Shown here piece after piece: positions 44,297 to 56,541 of a stretch of DNA of 64,000 bases. The notes beneath the pieces are model-generated. The model had not been told where the DNA came from, made no database searches, and saw only the letters and a list, made by a program, of their open reading frames with translations. The stretch comes from Hippophae tibetana (taxonomy: Eukaryota > Streptophyta > Magnoliopsida > Rosales > Elaeagnaceae). The stretch covers positions 20,467,343-20,531,342 of the forward strand of contig CM072810.1 of the NCBI GenBank assembly GCA_037013495.1, given 5' to 3'. Each line of letters starts with the position of its first letter. Positions within the stretch are counted from its first letter, which is position 1. The translations under genes and the position numbers were made by a program.

Positions 44297-45806
44297 TCAC
44301 TTTTGCTTTTGCAATCTTTGAGGGAAAGGAATAGTGGGTTTGTAAAGGTTGCTCTTATTTGGTTGAATTATTTCCTTTCCATTACTCTCTTTATCCACTA
44401 CTTCCTTTTCATCCTTTTTAGTCTTATATTCCTCCTTATCCTTTTGAGTCTCATCTCCCTCTAGATTTTTACCATTCCTCAAGGCTATAACACTGCAATG
44501 ATCCTTCCCTTCTCTTCTTGGGTTTATAATTATGTCATTGGGAAGGTTACCTTGAGGCCTTTGGCTTATGGCTTGGGCAAGTTGCCCCATTTGGTTCTCC
44601 AAATTTCGAATTGAAGCCTCTTGAGTGGACACTTTTTTATTTATTGATTGGATGAAATATTTCATCATCCCCATTAAGGAATTTGTATTGTCCTCAATAG
44701 GTAGCTTCTTCTCTTGGGCCTGCGATTGATGTGGTTGTTGAAAACTAGGTGGTTGAAATGATTGACAATTGAATTGATTACCATCTTGATTGTTGTTATT
44801 ACTCCAAGAGAAATTTGGATGTTGTCTCCATCCTGGGTTATATGTGTTTGAGTATGGATTATTGTTTTGATTCACATTACCCAAATAGCAAATATATTTA
44901 GGATTATTTGGACAATTATCAAACAAATGAGCTCCTCCACAAAACACACATGACACTCCTAAATCTTGGACCTGGTTTATACTCGCTGGCGAGTTTTTAA
45001 CCTTAAAAAGATTAACCAAAGATGAAACTTGAGCAGTAAGTTCTATGATATCATTTACCGCATGCATTCCAGCTACTTTTCTCGTGGTTTTCACTCTATC
45101 CATTGGCCATTGATAATTATTGCTAGCCATTTTCTCAAGTAAATCATAAGCTTGATTGTAAGATTTGGCTAGCAAAGCTCCATTAGTCGATGCATCAACG
45201 ATAGTCCTTGTTTGAGCATTGAGACCATTATAAAAAGTTTCCATTTGAATCCAAGAAGGAATACCATGATGAGGGCACTTCCTTAGCAAATCCTTGAATC
45301 TTTCCCATGCTTCATATAGAGATTCTCCTTTGTGTTGTTGGTAGGAAGTAATGTCATTCCTAAGCTTAGCATTCTTTGTTAGTGGGAAGTATTTCATCAA
45401 GAATTTCTCCGCCAAACCATTCCAAGTTGTTGGAATCAGGTGGCAAAGAGTTTAGCCAAGCTCAAGCACGATCTCGCAAAGAGTAAGGAAATAATATAAG
45501 CCTAAATGCCTCCTCTGTCATACTATTGAACTTAAATGAATGTACAACTTCAATAAACAATCTGAGATGAAGATGAGGATCCTCTGTCACTAATCCACTG
45601 AATTGTCCAACTATTTGTAGCATTTGAAACATCATTGGTTTTAATTCAAACTGATAAGCTTGAATGTTTGGCCTTGTAATACTTGAATTCATCCCTTCCA
45701 ACGTAGGTAATGCATATTCATTCATAGCTCTATCTCAATCATCTATCAAAAACATTTGATTATTCAAATTTAATTCATTATTGTTTATTTCTAATGGATT
45801 AGTCAT
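44297..45806 (-). pseudogene. Athila gag
   Basis: The probable start is the ATG at 45806 (MTNPLEINNNEL). In-frame TGA codons at about 45735 and 45462 and a frameshift near 45430 break it. The remaining 372-codon frame at 44297-45415 contains MAEKFLMKYFPLTKNAKLRN, YEAWERFKDLLRKCPHHGIP, a CX2CX3HX4C zinc knuckle (CVFCGGAHLFDNC), a Gln/Asn-rich stretch and the ISQRPQGNLPNDIIINPR motif, all typical of Athila gag. Confidence 0.88.
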
Positions 45807-46170
45807 TTCTTCCTCCTAGGTGACTTGTTATTTTCTAATTGATCTTAAAGTACACTCAATTTCAAGATCTAAAGAAAAGATTTTTCTCTCAGGAACTCTA
45901 CTCATGCAATAGACTCAACTATGTTTCTACTGTACTAAAGGAGATGTCTAAATAAAAACTAAAAACAATTAACAACTAAATAAATAAATAAATAAGTAAA
46001 GAAAATAAATAAAAGAAATTAACTAGAAAAAAATAAATAAATAAGTCACTAAAAGAAGGTAAATAAATTTAGATTAAAATTAAAGTAAAGAAAGCTAAAT
46101 TAAGATTTTTTAAAAAAGAAAAAATAAAATTAATAATAAAAAATATAAATATTAATTTCTAATATTTATG

Positions 46171-46189
46171 ATCCCCACCAACGGTGTCA
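46171..46189 (-). other. Primer-binding site of Athila
   Basis: The minus strand reads TGACACCGTTGGTGGGGAT, seven bases after the LTR end (GATCAAGTTTT). It keeps 15 of 19 positions of the tRNA-Asp-complementary TGGCGCCGTTGCCGGGGAT. Confidence 0.8.
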
Positions 46190-46195
46190 AAAACT

Positions 46196-47711
46196 TGATC
46201 ACCACACAAATTGTGTGTGTAATGAATACACAACTATACATATCGTAACAAGTAATATAATGATAAGTAAAGATATTTTCCACAGAGATTATTTGTTTAG
46301 AAACTAATTTTTAAAACTATAAATAACAAAAATCAATTTTTTTGGTATTTTTATATCTTAAGAAAACAAAATTAAAATAACTAAAATTAAATAGCAATAA
46401 TTAATTAAATCAGATTTTGTGACTAAAAAGATATATGAGAAAATATCTAAGAATACTTAAGCCCCCAATTTTCTAAACATGTGAATCGCTAAAATCCCTC
46501 CAATATAATATCAATTAATTACATGATCAATTGAATCTAACCTAACATGTATTGTTTTCTCAAGTAAACTACACACCATATAGTAATTAATTTAATCACA
46601 CTCTCATGACAATTAAATTGCATACTATTCATTAAGTTCATCAATTATGGATCACATACATAAAAATCATACATCTTTGCCTAGAAACTATGCATATTGT
46701 TTAATCAAGATAAAAAATTAAATAATTTTCTCAAATCTATTTAATTGCCTCTATAGATAAATTATTGGTCAAACCATTAATAGCACAAAAATCAGATTAA
46801 ATAATATAATTAAATTAATATTATAATTGGGAAAAAATATTAGATCATCACATGGTGAAAATTGGGTTCATAAGATCCCTAGATTAATAAATTAATTACA
46901 CATAATTGTGTTCATAAAACTCATATTTTTTATAAAGAAATACATAAAATTAATAAAGAAAAGAGTAGAAAAAGAAATACAATCAATCTCTTGAATTATA
47001 GAATTAATTTCCTCTTGAATCGTCATCAAAATTGTGTCGTTTCTTCAATTTTTCTCTCTTTTTAGCTCTAAAAACTGACCAAAATTATGTTAATGGAGAC
47101 TAATTAGGGTTTATGGAGTGATTAGAGGCTTAAATAAAGCTCAGGTGCTATATGAACCGTCCGATCAGCTTCAAATCAAGGGCTACGATCAAAACAAGTA
47201 AACCTGACATTTTCAACCAATCATAGAATGACACGTGGCATAAGAAATTCATTGGGCGAATCAAGAAGTGACACGTGGGAGGGGACCGGTCAGAGTCAAT
47301 GCTCGTTGAGTCAACAATACATGGCATGACTCGATTGGCGGGAGCGAATGGCGTGGCACACTGGTGGAACGCACAGAGTAATGGTGTGGTGACACGTGTC
47401 ATATCGCGTTGACTAATTTTCGAACTTGGATTGAACGTCGTGCTGACACATGGCACATGTTTCTCCTCCTCACACGCGGTGCAACATGATTTGCTCTTCG
47501 TGCTTACGTAGCATCCACGTGGCTTGCCCAATGAGCTCCTGTAGTTATGTGGCATGACATATGGAAGCTTCTGATTGGTCCTGTGTTCATAATTTTCACT
47601 AAAACGTTTGTATTTCAATTTTTTTAGCCATAAAAATACTATTTATTAAATAAAACAAGTAAATATTAAGTAAAAATGTGTGTTAATGACTCTATTTTCA
47701 TAGAGTCATCA
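46196..47711 (-). mobile_element. Athila 5' LTR
   Basis: On the plus strand it runs from TGATCACCACACAAATTGTG to ATAGAGTCATCA, 1516 bp, homologous along its length to 35312-36870. It has ACACGTGGC, ACACGTGGG, ACACGTGTC and CCACGTGGC words at 47230-47525. Confidence 0.9.
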
Positions 47712-47716
47712 ATGTG
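47712..47716 (+). other. Target-site duplication of Athila, high-coordinate copy (ATGTG)
   Basis: ATGTG follows the LTR end TCATCA and matches 35307-35311. Confidence 0.9.
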
Positions 47717-47866
47717 GACCCTCTAGGCGAACAACCCTAGGAACCTATAAACTCAGAGGAATAGGAACAATCAATTAGCTAGGAACGTGTTAAAGATGAT
47801 GGGATTCAAACCCTAAGGAAATAAAGTCCTTATAACCCTAACCTTGAGATTCCATAAAGGATGACG
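47717..47866 (-). mobile_element. Chromovirus LTR 3' portion, minus orientation
   Basis: GACCCTCTAGGCGAACAACC and onward is the reverse complement of the LTR ends at 29383, 30916 and 48487. It stops at AAAGGATGAC, where a plus-oriented pol end begins. Confidence 0.75.
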
Positions 47867-48009
47867 ATGGAGATCGAGTTGCTGATCAAGTTAATGTTCC
47901 CAAGTGTTGATCAAGTTCATATTCCCAAATATTCTAAAGATATTTTGCAAGAAATTGACGGTCCAGTGACTAGGGATAGATTTGGAAGATCAATTTGGAT
48001 GCAAGGATT

Positions 48010-48487
48010 ACTTTCAGATACAATTTTTGTTTTAATTAATTGTGGGCCTTTCATATAGGGTTTTTTCTTTTGGGCTTGAATTTATGCCTACGGTTGTTTT
48101 TACCCTTGAATTTGCGTCTATGGTTTTCATGAGGGTTTGTTGTTATAAAAATGTAGCAACTATGTAATTTGGAGGTAGACCATATATCATTAATAAAAAG
48201 TTCATTTCAAAAAGCTTCTTGCTTTGCTTTCTTGTGTTCTTGATTGAATTCTTGAATTCGACTTAATAAAGGGAGTGATCATCCTTTGTAGTGTCTCAAG
48301 GTTAGGGTTTTAAGAACTTTGTTTCCTTAGGGTTCTAAACCGGTCATACCAAAGGTTAGGGTTTTAAGGACTTTTTTTCCTTAGGGTTCTAATCTAATCA
48401 TATTCAACACGTTCCTAGAAAATCGATTGTTTCTATTCCTTTGAGTTCGTGGGTTCCTAGGATTCTTTGCCTAGAGGGTCCGCATCA
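48010..48487 (+). mobile_element. Chromovirus LTR, plus orientation
   Basis: It contains TTGTGGGCCTTTCATATAGG, TTCTTGATTGAATTCTTGAA and TTGTTTCTATTCCTTTGAG, and ends GGGTCCGCATCA. The start is not fixed because no TG-start with a matching partner was identified. Confidence 0.7.
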
Positions 48488-48502
48488 TTTGGTACCAGAG
48501 CC
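48488..48502 (+). other. tRNA-Met-type primer-binding site
   Basis: TTTGGTACCAGAGCC, one base from the common TTTGGTATCAGAGCC, directly after the LTR end. Confidence 0.8.
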
Positions 48503-49835
48503 TTGATTTTTGAAAACAAGTTATTCATCAACATCTATCTTTGTTTGAGTTCTTGATTCAAAAAAAACATTGATCCTTTTTCTTCGTTTTTCCAAAAAAA
48601 AAAAAAAAAAAAGAATCACTCTTGATTCCAAATTTGATTGTTTTATTTCCTCATCTTTGTGGAACACTAATATTGTTTTTTGGATTTTTATTTATGATCT
48701 TCTTGTTTGGTCGAATTATCTATCTACGGTTTTTTGGCCAACACAAAAACTCTGTTTGGTTTCCTTATTTTTTTTAATTCCGTTTTCATTGTTTTCGTCT
48801 TTGGATTTCATTTCGTAGATCTCTTTGATTTCTTCCTATCTTTTTCTTGTTCTTTATTTCTGTGTTCAATTCATCTTTGTTCTTCAAAACAAAACAAAAA
48901 ATGAAGAGAGCTTGCTTGATGTAGTTCACAGTTTCAAAAATTTGTTTTTTTTATAAATTGGCATTGCAACTTTAAATAGCCATAACTTTTGACTTAGGTA
49001 ATAAAACAACTATTTATATATCAAATCGAAGTTCGACTCATTTTCATTAAGTAAAATAAAGCTACGCCTTCGGTCCCCGTTGTTTTCGATCTCAAATTTC
49101 ATCATTTACATTACTTATCGAGGGGTTAAAATTTTGTTGCATCTTTTTTCGTTGTTTTCGGTTTTTGTTCATTAGGATTCCAAATTTTTTTTTGTGAATT
49201 TTCTATTAACAGCAACAACAACAGTAATAAATAAATAAATAAAAAGGGAGAACAAAGTAGTAGATTGTTTAAGATTCCAATTATTGTTTTCTTAATGAGT
49301 TTTCTTGGTTTTCCTTTATTTTGTTCTAGTTTCCATCTATTTCATTCTAGAGAAAAATCAAATTTGCTATCCAAATCGGATTAAAAAAAGGAGTCAAATT
49401 TTGGTCAAAATTCTTTCCTTAGAGTCCTCTTTAGACTTTCTTTTTTCCTTCAATTAATTTTTTAAAATTACGATTTTTTTAAGATTTTCAAGATCTTGAA
49501 AATATTTTTTCTTAGTTGCTTAGGGTCCTCTTTGGAATTTCTTTCTATCATCCTTTGCCTTTAAGTTTTTTAAAATTTTGATTTTTGAATTGTCACTAAC
49601 AAACTGGTTGCTTCTTGATATTAGTTGAATTATTTGATTTTATTAAGAACACAAAAGGGGGTTGGATTAAGCTTTGAGGGGTAAAAGGCATCAAAAAACA
49701 AAAGAAAAGAAAACCCAAATTAGTGTGAACAAAAAATGAGCGATAACAATATGATTTGAGAGCAAACACATAAGGGAGTGTGTGAGTTATATTTTTATAT
49801 TTTATAAGTTGAAAACATGAGTACAATAGGTCATC
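48503..49835 (+). mobile_element. Chromovirus 5' leader, non-coding
   Basis: A T-rich leader of about 1.3 kb with an A18-like run near 48594, TAAATAAATAAATAAA near 49229 and no protein similarity before gag. It is homologous near its start to 29399-29750. Confidence 0.6.
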
Positions 49836-50840
49836 AAGAAATTCTTCATCAATGCTGTTAATGATCAATTTAAGAGACTGAATGCAAGGTTGAATGATTT
49901 AGAATGCTATTCCAGTTCTGAATCACATAAAAAAAGACATAAAAGACATGAGTTCGATAAAGAAAAATCTGATTCCAATATGGTGGAGGGAGGAAGTTAT
50001 AAACGAGACAAAAATATTAACTTCAAAGAAGATAGCAATATAGGCAGTATAAGGATGAAAATTCCACTTTTTCAAGGAAAGAAATTTTGAGCATGTATTC
50101 AATTTCATAATAACTCCAAGGAGAAGAAAGTAAAGCTAACTACTATAGAAATTATAGATTATGTAGGTACATGGTGGGATCAATTAGTGGTCAATAGGTG
50201 AAGGAATGGTGAGAGGCCTATTCGATCATAGGAAGACATGAAGTTTGTGATGCGTAAGAGATTTATACCTAGTCATTACTATAGGGATATATATAGAAAG
50301 TTGCAAGGGCTGGTTCAAGATTCCATGAGTGTAGAGGATTATTATAAGGAGATGGAAATATCCATGATCAGAGCAAACATAGAGGAAGATAGAGAAGCAA
50401 CAATGGCTAGATTCATTGTCAGATTGAACACGGAGATTGCTGATGTGGTTGAGTTGCAACATTACATAGAGATGGAGGAACTACTGCACAAGGCCATTAA
50501 ATTGGAGAAGCAAATCAAGTCCAAGAGGTTCAAATGTGGGTTGTCCCTTAGTTCTCCATGGAGATCAAATTGGAAGGACAACAATGCTACATTTAGAACA
50601 AAAGATGAAGCAAAGTTGAAGAATTTAGTTGCTACTTCTAATCGTAAACTCAAAACTAAAACTCTTACTAAGTCATGTGATATTAAGTGTTTTAGGTTCC
50701 AAAGACTCGGACATATTGCTTTTGAATGCCCAAACAAAAATGTTATGGTTGTACGAGAAAATAGAGAAATTAAAAGTGCTAGTTTAAGTCACGATGAGAT
50801 GCCACCATTGGAGGATTATTCTGATGTTAAAGTGGAATAA
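49836..50840 (+). pseudogene. Chromovirus gag
   Basis: The frame reads RLNARLNDLECYSSSESHKK, IGSIRMKIPLFQGKKF (then a stop), EKKVKLTTIEIIDYVGTWWD, and an intact 200-codon stretch at 50238-50840 with [38 protein letters not shown] residues and the zinc knuckle [18 protein letters not shown], where the second Cys is Phe. The zinc finger is therefore probably non-functional. Confidence 0.85.
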
Positions 50841-50911
50841 CGTGTGAATGGAGAATTACTTATCACAAGGAGAGCCCTGAGTATATAGCCTAAAGATGAT
50901 GGAGTTGAGGT

Positions 50912-50916
50912 GCAAC
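50912..50916 (+). other. Target-site duplication of solo LTR, left copy (GCAAC)
   Basis: GCAAC before TGATCGCC equals the five bases after the LTR end at 52429-52433. Confidence 0.9.
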
Positions 50917-52428
50917 TGATCGCCACACAAATTGTGTGTGCAATGAATACGCAAGTATACGTATCACAACAAGTAATATAATGATAAGTAAAAATTGTTC
51001 CCACGAAGATTATTTTATTAGAAATTAATTTTTAAAACTAAAAATAATAAAAACCAATTTTTTTGGTGTTTTTATATTTTAAGTAAAATTAAAATAACTA
51101 AAAGTAAATAACAATAATTAATTAAATCAAATTTTGTGACTGAAAAGATATAGGAGAAAATATCTAGGAATACTTAATCCTCCAATTTTCTAAATATGCG
51201 AATTGCTAAAATTCTCCCAATATAATATTAATTAATTACATGATCAATTAAATCTAACCTAGCACGTATTCCTCTCTCAAGTAAACTACACACCATATAG
51301 TAATTAATTTAATCACACTCTTATGTCAATTAAATTACATACTACTCATTAAGTTCATCAATTATGGATCACATACATAAGAATCATACATCTCTGCCTA
51401 GAAACTATGCATGTTATTTAATCAAAACAAACAATTAAATAATTCTCTCAAATCTATTTAATTGCCTCTATAAATAAATTATTGGCCAAACAATTAATAG
51501 TATAAAAATTAGATTAAATAATATAATTGAGAAAAATATTAGATCATCACATTGTGAAAATTGGGTTCATAAGATCCCTAGATTAATAAATTAATTACAC
51601 ATAATTGTGTTAATAAAACTCATATTTTTTTCATAAAGAAAGACATAAAATTGATAAAGAAAAGAGTAGAAAAAGAAATAAAATCAATATCTTGAATTGC
51701 AGAATTAATTTTCTCTTGAATCTCCACTAAAATTGTGTCTTATCTTGATTTTTTTTGTATTTTTCTCTCTTTTTAGCTCTAAAAACTGACCAAATTTATG
51801 CTAATGGAGGAAAATTAGGGTTTATGGAGTGATTAAGGACTTAAATAAAGCTCAGGTGCGATCTGGACCGTCCGATTAGGTTCAAATCAAGGACTACGAT
51901 CAAAACAAGCAAAATTGATAATTTTAGCCAATCATAGCACGACACATGGTAGGGGAAATTCATTAGGTGAATTAGGGAGCGACGCGTGGAAGGGGAGACC
52001 GGTCAAAGTCAATGCTTGCCAAGTCAGCAACACATGGCACGGCATGTGGAATGCGTGGAGCAATGGTGTGGTGACACGTGTCATAGCGCATTGACCAATT
52101 TATGAACTCGGATTGAATGTTGTGCTGACACGTGGTGCGTGTTTTGTCCTATTCATATGCGGCACGATGTGATTCATTCTCCATGCTTGTATGGCTTCCA
52201 CATGGCTTGCCCAGTTAGCTACTCTGCTTGGATGGCATGCCACGTGGCATGTTTTGATTGGTCTTGCGTTAAAAATTCATAAAAAAATTCAAAAAATTAT
52301 ATTTTCACCCTTTTTCACTAAAAAGTTTATATTTTAATTTTTTTAGCCATAAAAATACTATTTATTAAATAAAAAAAGTAAATATTAAGTAAAAAAGTGC
52401 GCTAATGACTATTTTCATATAGTCATCA
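50917..52428 (-). mobile_element. Solo LTR of the 12.4-kb Athila family in chromovirus gag-pol
   Basis: The plus strand runs from TGATCGCCACACAAATTGTG to CATATAGTCATCA, 1512 bp, homologous to the LTRs at 35312 and 46196 and in the same orientation. It is flanked by GCAAC on both sides. It splits the chromovirus coding region so that VEVQ lies on the left and QREHIFHTRC on the right. Confidence 0.95.
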
Positions 52429-53000
52429 GCAACGTGAGCATATTTTCCACACAAGATGCCAAGTGAAGGATAAGGTATGTATGTTGATTATTGATAATGA
52501 GAGCTGCACTAATGTTGCTAGTACTTTTTTGGTAGAAAAGTGGAATATAAAGTGGCAGAAGCATCCCAAACCTTACAAACTACAATGGCTAAATGATTAT
52601 GGAAAAGTGAGGGTCGATAAAAAAGTTTGGGTTCTTTTTTCAATTGGCAAGTATGAGGATGAGGTTCTTTGTGATGTGACACCTATGTATGCTGCTCATA
52701 TGTTGCTTGGCCAACCATAGTAGTTTGATAGGAGGGTGACGTATGATGGGTGCAAAAATAATTATTCTTTTGTAATTAACATTGAAAAATTTGTATTAGC
52801 CCCTCTCAAACCTTTGCAAGCATTGGAGGACCAAATTAAGATAGATAGAGAGTGTAAGATGAGGGAAAAACAAATGTGTGTGCAAGAGGAAAATAAAAGG
52901 AAAACAAGTGAGGTTGAGATAAAAGTGAGAAAAAAAGAGAAAAAAGTAAGCAAATACGAATGGAAAAAGAGAGAGTGTAATTACTGAAAAACATGAGATT
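52429..53000 (+). pseudogene. Chromovirus aspartic protease region
   Basis: REHIFHTRCQVKDKVCMLII is followed by DNESCTNVASTFLVEKWN, KPYKLQWLNDYGKVRVDK, VLFSIGKYEDEVLCDV and AAHMLLGQP, the retropepsin region of chromoviruses (active-site Asp in IIDNESCTN). It continues to ALEDQIKIDRE and a Lys/Glu-rich linker (52840-52980) that precedes RT in intact elements, where homology ends with a stop. Confidence 0.85.
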
Positions 53001-53560
53001 CAGAGTGCAATGACAACAAGACAATATGACTCACCATTAAAATGAAGAGAAAAGAAACCACAAGGAGGTGCTATCTCCTTGATAAGTCGAGCATAAATGA
53101 CACCTTAACAAGTATCGATATTACTCACCATAAATGCTTGGATGCTAAAAAATTCCACAAAGGTTATCAATCCCTTGATAAGTTGTTTGAAAAGGAGCAA
53201 AGAACATGAATGAGCTCTCAAATGATTTAAAAATTCAAATATCATTAAAATCTAAAGTGTGGGTAGTTGAGCTGCTTTTAAGTATTTATAGGATACAAGA
53301 AAACCCTAAAAGATATTACATCACCGCCCTTGATCTAATCCAAGGGCTGAAAAATAAAAACAATCAAAGAAGCACAAAAAAGTGGTACAAAACATGGAGC
53401 AACTGAGTACAAGGAATCCAAAAAAAATATTACATCATAACCCTTGATTTCATCCAAAGGCTGAAAAGAAAGCTGTCCAAAACAGAACAACAATATGTCT
53501 AGTCCACTTTTGCCAAATTTTCCCTAATTTCCATGCTATGCTTTTCCCAATCCTTACACT
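53001..53560. other. Unassigned retroelement-derived sequence
   Basis: AT-rich with no coding match. CTTGATAAGT words and a minus-strand TATAAATA near 53287 resemble 33190-33350. It may be a minus-oriented LTR piece. Confidence 0.3.
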
Positions 53561-53564
53561 CTCA

Positions 53565-53700
53565 TTTAAGGTCCCCCTTGGTTATGCATTACCTCTTGAA
53601 TGAGTCCATTTAAAGCCTCCTCGAGTTGTCGCCTCCTAGACCTTGAGATTGGTCTAATTGGAATTTGTATGGCTCCATGATTCTCATCATTCCCCTCTTT
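53565..53700 (-). pseudogene. Gypsy pol 3' end, minus strand
   Basis: The minus strand reads ENHGAIQIPIRPISRSRRRQ then LEEALNGLIQEV, the polyprotein-end motif also seen near 29850. No adjoining domains. Confidence 0.5.
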
Positions 53701-53751
53701 TCAAACAAATGATCTTGTAGTTTTCCAATGTGATGAGCAAAAAGCAACAAT

Positions 53752-54235
53752 TATAAAACGACGAAGACTGGTCTTATTCTAGAAACAATTAAAGGATTTG
53801 AATTGTGCAAGATAAGCTTCATATAACTCAGAACCAGTGCAAGAGTTACACCGACGATGGAACCTTGAAGCAGATGAATGGGAAGTCGACACCTCGTTAC
53901 TCGTGCCATCTTCAAACTGTTAAAGGAATTAGAGATGTAGCGTATCAACTGGAGTTATCCAGGAATTGTCACAAGATCACAATGGTTTTCACACATCTAC
54001 CCTACAAAACATTCTCAGTTTCCGTCATTGAAAAGTGGATCATATGAAGGATAACTCATAGTGATAATTGATTTCCAAGTCAGAAACTTGAAAAGAAAAG
54101 CGATACCACTAGTAAAAGTTCAGCGAAAATATCGTAGCATGGAAGATGTAACTTCAAAGTTAGAGTATGAAGTACGCACAAAATATATATACTTAAGAAA
54201 TTTTGAGGAAAATTTTTTGTTTAAGAGAGTAGGAT
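53752..54235 (+). pseudogene. Tekay-like pol C terminus (integrase end and chromodomain region)
   Basis: Plus-strand frames read QNQCKSYTDDGTLKQMNGKS, GIRDVAYQLELSRNCHKI and VFTHLPYKTFSVSVIEKW (compare VAYRL.LP..L...H.VFHVS.L of chromoviruses), then VTSKLEYEVRTKYIYLRNFE, matching the 'ATWE.E..MR..YP.LF' end of the chromodomain tail. Stops interrupt. It abuts the LTR at 54236, as expected for the 3' end of an element. Confidence 0.7.
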
Positions 54236-55931
54236 TGTAAAACCCCAAAAATTTTACCAATTTATAAAAGTAACTTGAAGGAATTTTTAACAATGTTTTA
54301 TGGTCTAAGGATGTATTGATAAATTTTTGTATAAAAAATTGGATTGAACTCAAAAAATTAGAAATTTTTTTTACAACTCATCAAGGTCTTTGTCGTGGCC
54401 TTGTTGAGCCATGTCATGGCCTCGCCGAGTGGTTGGCTAGCCACTAGTGAGAGCGGTCAACGAGATGCAGTTTTAGCCTATAAATAGACCAAACTTCCTC
54501 CATTTTTCTCACAAAAATCTTCTCTCCCCTTCCTCTCTCTCTAAAATTGTTTGGGTTTTCGATACATTTCAATAAGTTTTTGGGATCAATATCAAAGAAT
54601 TCGAGTTCAAAAAAATAGTGGTGAATAAGTTTCCAAGTAGGAGTCTTCTACTCTAACTTTTTAATTCATGCATTTGTTTTCATAAAAATGTGATGCATCA
54701 TATATTATAAATAAAAAACAGATGCCATGATTTTTTATAATAAATGTTACAAATATTGTTTGAACGAAATACTCATTACGAACATTTTTATATATGCATA
54801 CATGAAATTTTTTTATAAAAACAAGTACTAATTTTTTATATGAAACATATTACATATGGCATCTGAGATGTTATACATGCACCATGAAAATGATTTTATT
54901 GATGGGAGTAGACTTGTGTGTATTGTCTTGCAGAGTATGGTATCCATGGATTACTGGTTGTAACAGACTATATTTGATGGACCATAGGTATGTATTTGCA
55001 TCACATTCTTGGAGTTTTTCAATCTATGGTGCCTTGGATTATTGATCGCACACAGGCCTCAGAGTTGGATCCCCTATTTTGTTTTAGAACGTTCGTTGGG
55101 TCTTGGAGTTAGACCTCCTATTATGTCTCAGAGGGAACTACCTATAGACAAGGGCCCATATGACGTTGATTTGACCAATACATATGCCATATGTATCTTG
55201 GAACTGTACATGGGGTCAAGGAAAAATCCACATGTGTCTCATAGGTTGACTGCACATGTGGCCATGTAATTTAGTGGACCACTACATATGGGTTACATAT
55301 CATATATATGGATTTATACTTGCATAGCATATTTTATATTGTATGAGCATGCATTAGGATACCTGAATTGTACTCTCCTCCGATTTCGGAAGTAATGAAG
55401 TACAAGTATACACTGATTTTGTAAATAAAATCTCCCTACACTGTATACTGATGATGATGATTAATTCCATCCATGAAATTTATTATATGTGGCATACATC
55501 ATGAATAATTTTTTTATAATAATATTTTCAAGTAGACTCTTACCGTATATGAGCTCAACCATCACTCTTCCCTCATTTTTCAACCACGATAGCAAGACAA
55601 TTGCATAAAAGATATAAAGGTCTCTTATGGAGGATTTAACGATAAAATGTCTAACCTAAAATCTTAATTATTTTATTGATTTTTATAATTTAAGTTTAGA
55701 CAGATTAAGACTACTTTCAAGAATTTTAATTGATTTTATAAATATTTTGGATTTAAATTTATGAATTTATATTGAATTTTAACTTTTGAATATAAAATCC
55801 TTAAAGGATATCTGTTTATAAAGAATTTATTTTTAAATAATTTTTAATTGATTTTTTAAAATTATTTAAGAAATTTTCTTTTAATATAATTATCTACACA
55901 ATTCACGTAACCTTATTTTCGGGAAGTGACA
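54236..55931 (+). mobile_element. Tekay/Del-like 3' LTR
   Basis: It starts TGTAAAACCCCAAAAATTTT and ends TTCGGGAAGTGACA, 1696 bp, the terminal sequences expected of Tekay LTRs. CTCGCCGAG words (54385-54440) precede a TATAAATA at about 54479. It shares feature order with 31542-33034. No primer site follows. Confidence 0.75.
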
Positions 55932-56541
55932 TTTTAGATTTTTTTCTCACCACATTATTCTCTTATTTCTAGAGGTGTATTAAATATTTCTTGTATATAA
56001 TACTCAAGAAATGAAAATCATAATTTAACAATTATAACTATTATTTGTCCTCAAAATTTTAAATTTATTATATTTAATTGCATAATCAACTTATAATTGA
56101 AATTTTGTGTTTATTTGAGTAATTTAATAATTGATTTTAAATGTTTCATTAGTGCGAATCCCCTATCCCATAAAAAAACCTGAAGTTCCCATGAAAAATC
56201 CTTGTCCTGCCCCGCAACTATTTAAAGCCTCCCTATCTTTGCTCCGCCCCGTTGACATTCCTAGTCCTTGGTATAACCAATACGTATAGCACATCTAAAT
56301 GGAATGGTAATCTCACCTCGCCTGTTTAAGAGGTGCTCACCTGGTTCTACTTACACACTTCTACTCAAGATAATCTTTACATGATCTAAATGGCGTGGAA
56401 GTTGAAACAAAGGATAGAAAGTAAAACCTCCTTGAGAGCATCCTACTTTATTATAATTAAGTAGAACTGTAAAAATATAACTCACAAAATTCAGGAAAGA
56501 AAGCAAAACAAAGGGGTCAGATGGGATGAGACAGATTCCAA
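55932..56541. other. Intergenic / 3' UTR of the membrane-protein gene
   Basis: AT-rich, with a GC-richer patch at 56160-56260. The part next to 56541 is presumably 3' UTR. No other feature recognised. Confidence 0.4.

Larger units (their letters stand above)
35312..47711 (-). mobile_element. Athila Ty3/gypsy retrotransposon, 12.4 kb, with both LTRs
   Basis: The element lies on the minus strand. The 5' LTR is 46196-47711 and the 3' LTR 35312-36870, with a PBS at 46171-46189 and a PPT at 36871-36885. The internal order is gag, protease, linker, RT, RNase H, integrase, then a long non-coding 3' region. Both ends are flanked by the perfect 5-bp target duplication ATGTG (35307-35311 and 47712-47716). 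It is non-autonomous now: gag, protease, RT and integrase all carry stops or frameshifts, and integrase is split by a 2-kb solo LTR. The LTRs differ at many positions by eye, so it is not recent. Confidence 0.95.
47866..53000 (+). mobile_element. tRNA-Met-primed chromovirus, truncated, plus strand
   Basis: A pol-end segment (GATGGAGATCGAGTTGCTG) leads into an LTR ending CGCATCA at 48487, a primer site, a long leader, gag (49836-50840) and protease (52429-53000). The gag-protease junction is split by an Athila solo LTR. RT, RNase H and integrase are absent. The GAGTTGAGGT GCAAC junction reads through to RENIFHTRC-type sequence once the insertion is ignored. Confidence 0.8.

Noticed and set aside
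55932-56260. Possible tRNA-Met primer site or element body after the Tekay-like LTR
   Set aside because: No TGGTATCAGAGC-type word follows the LTR end, so the LTR is treated as the 3' end of the element.
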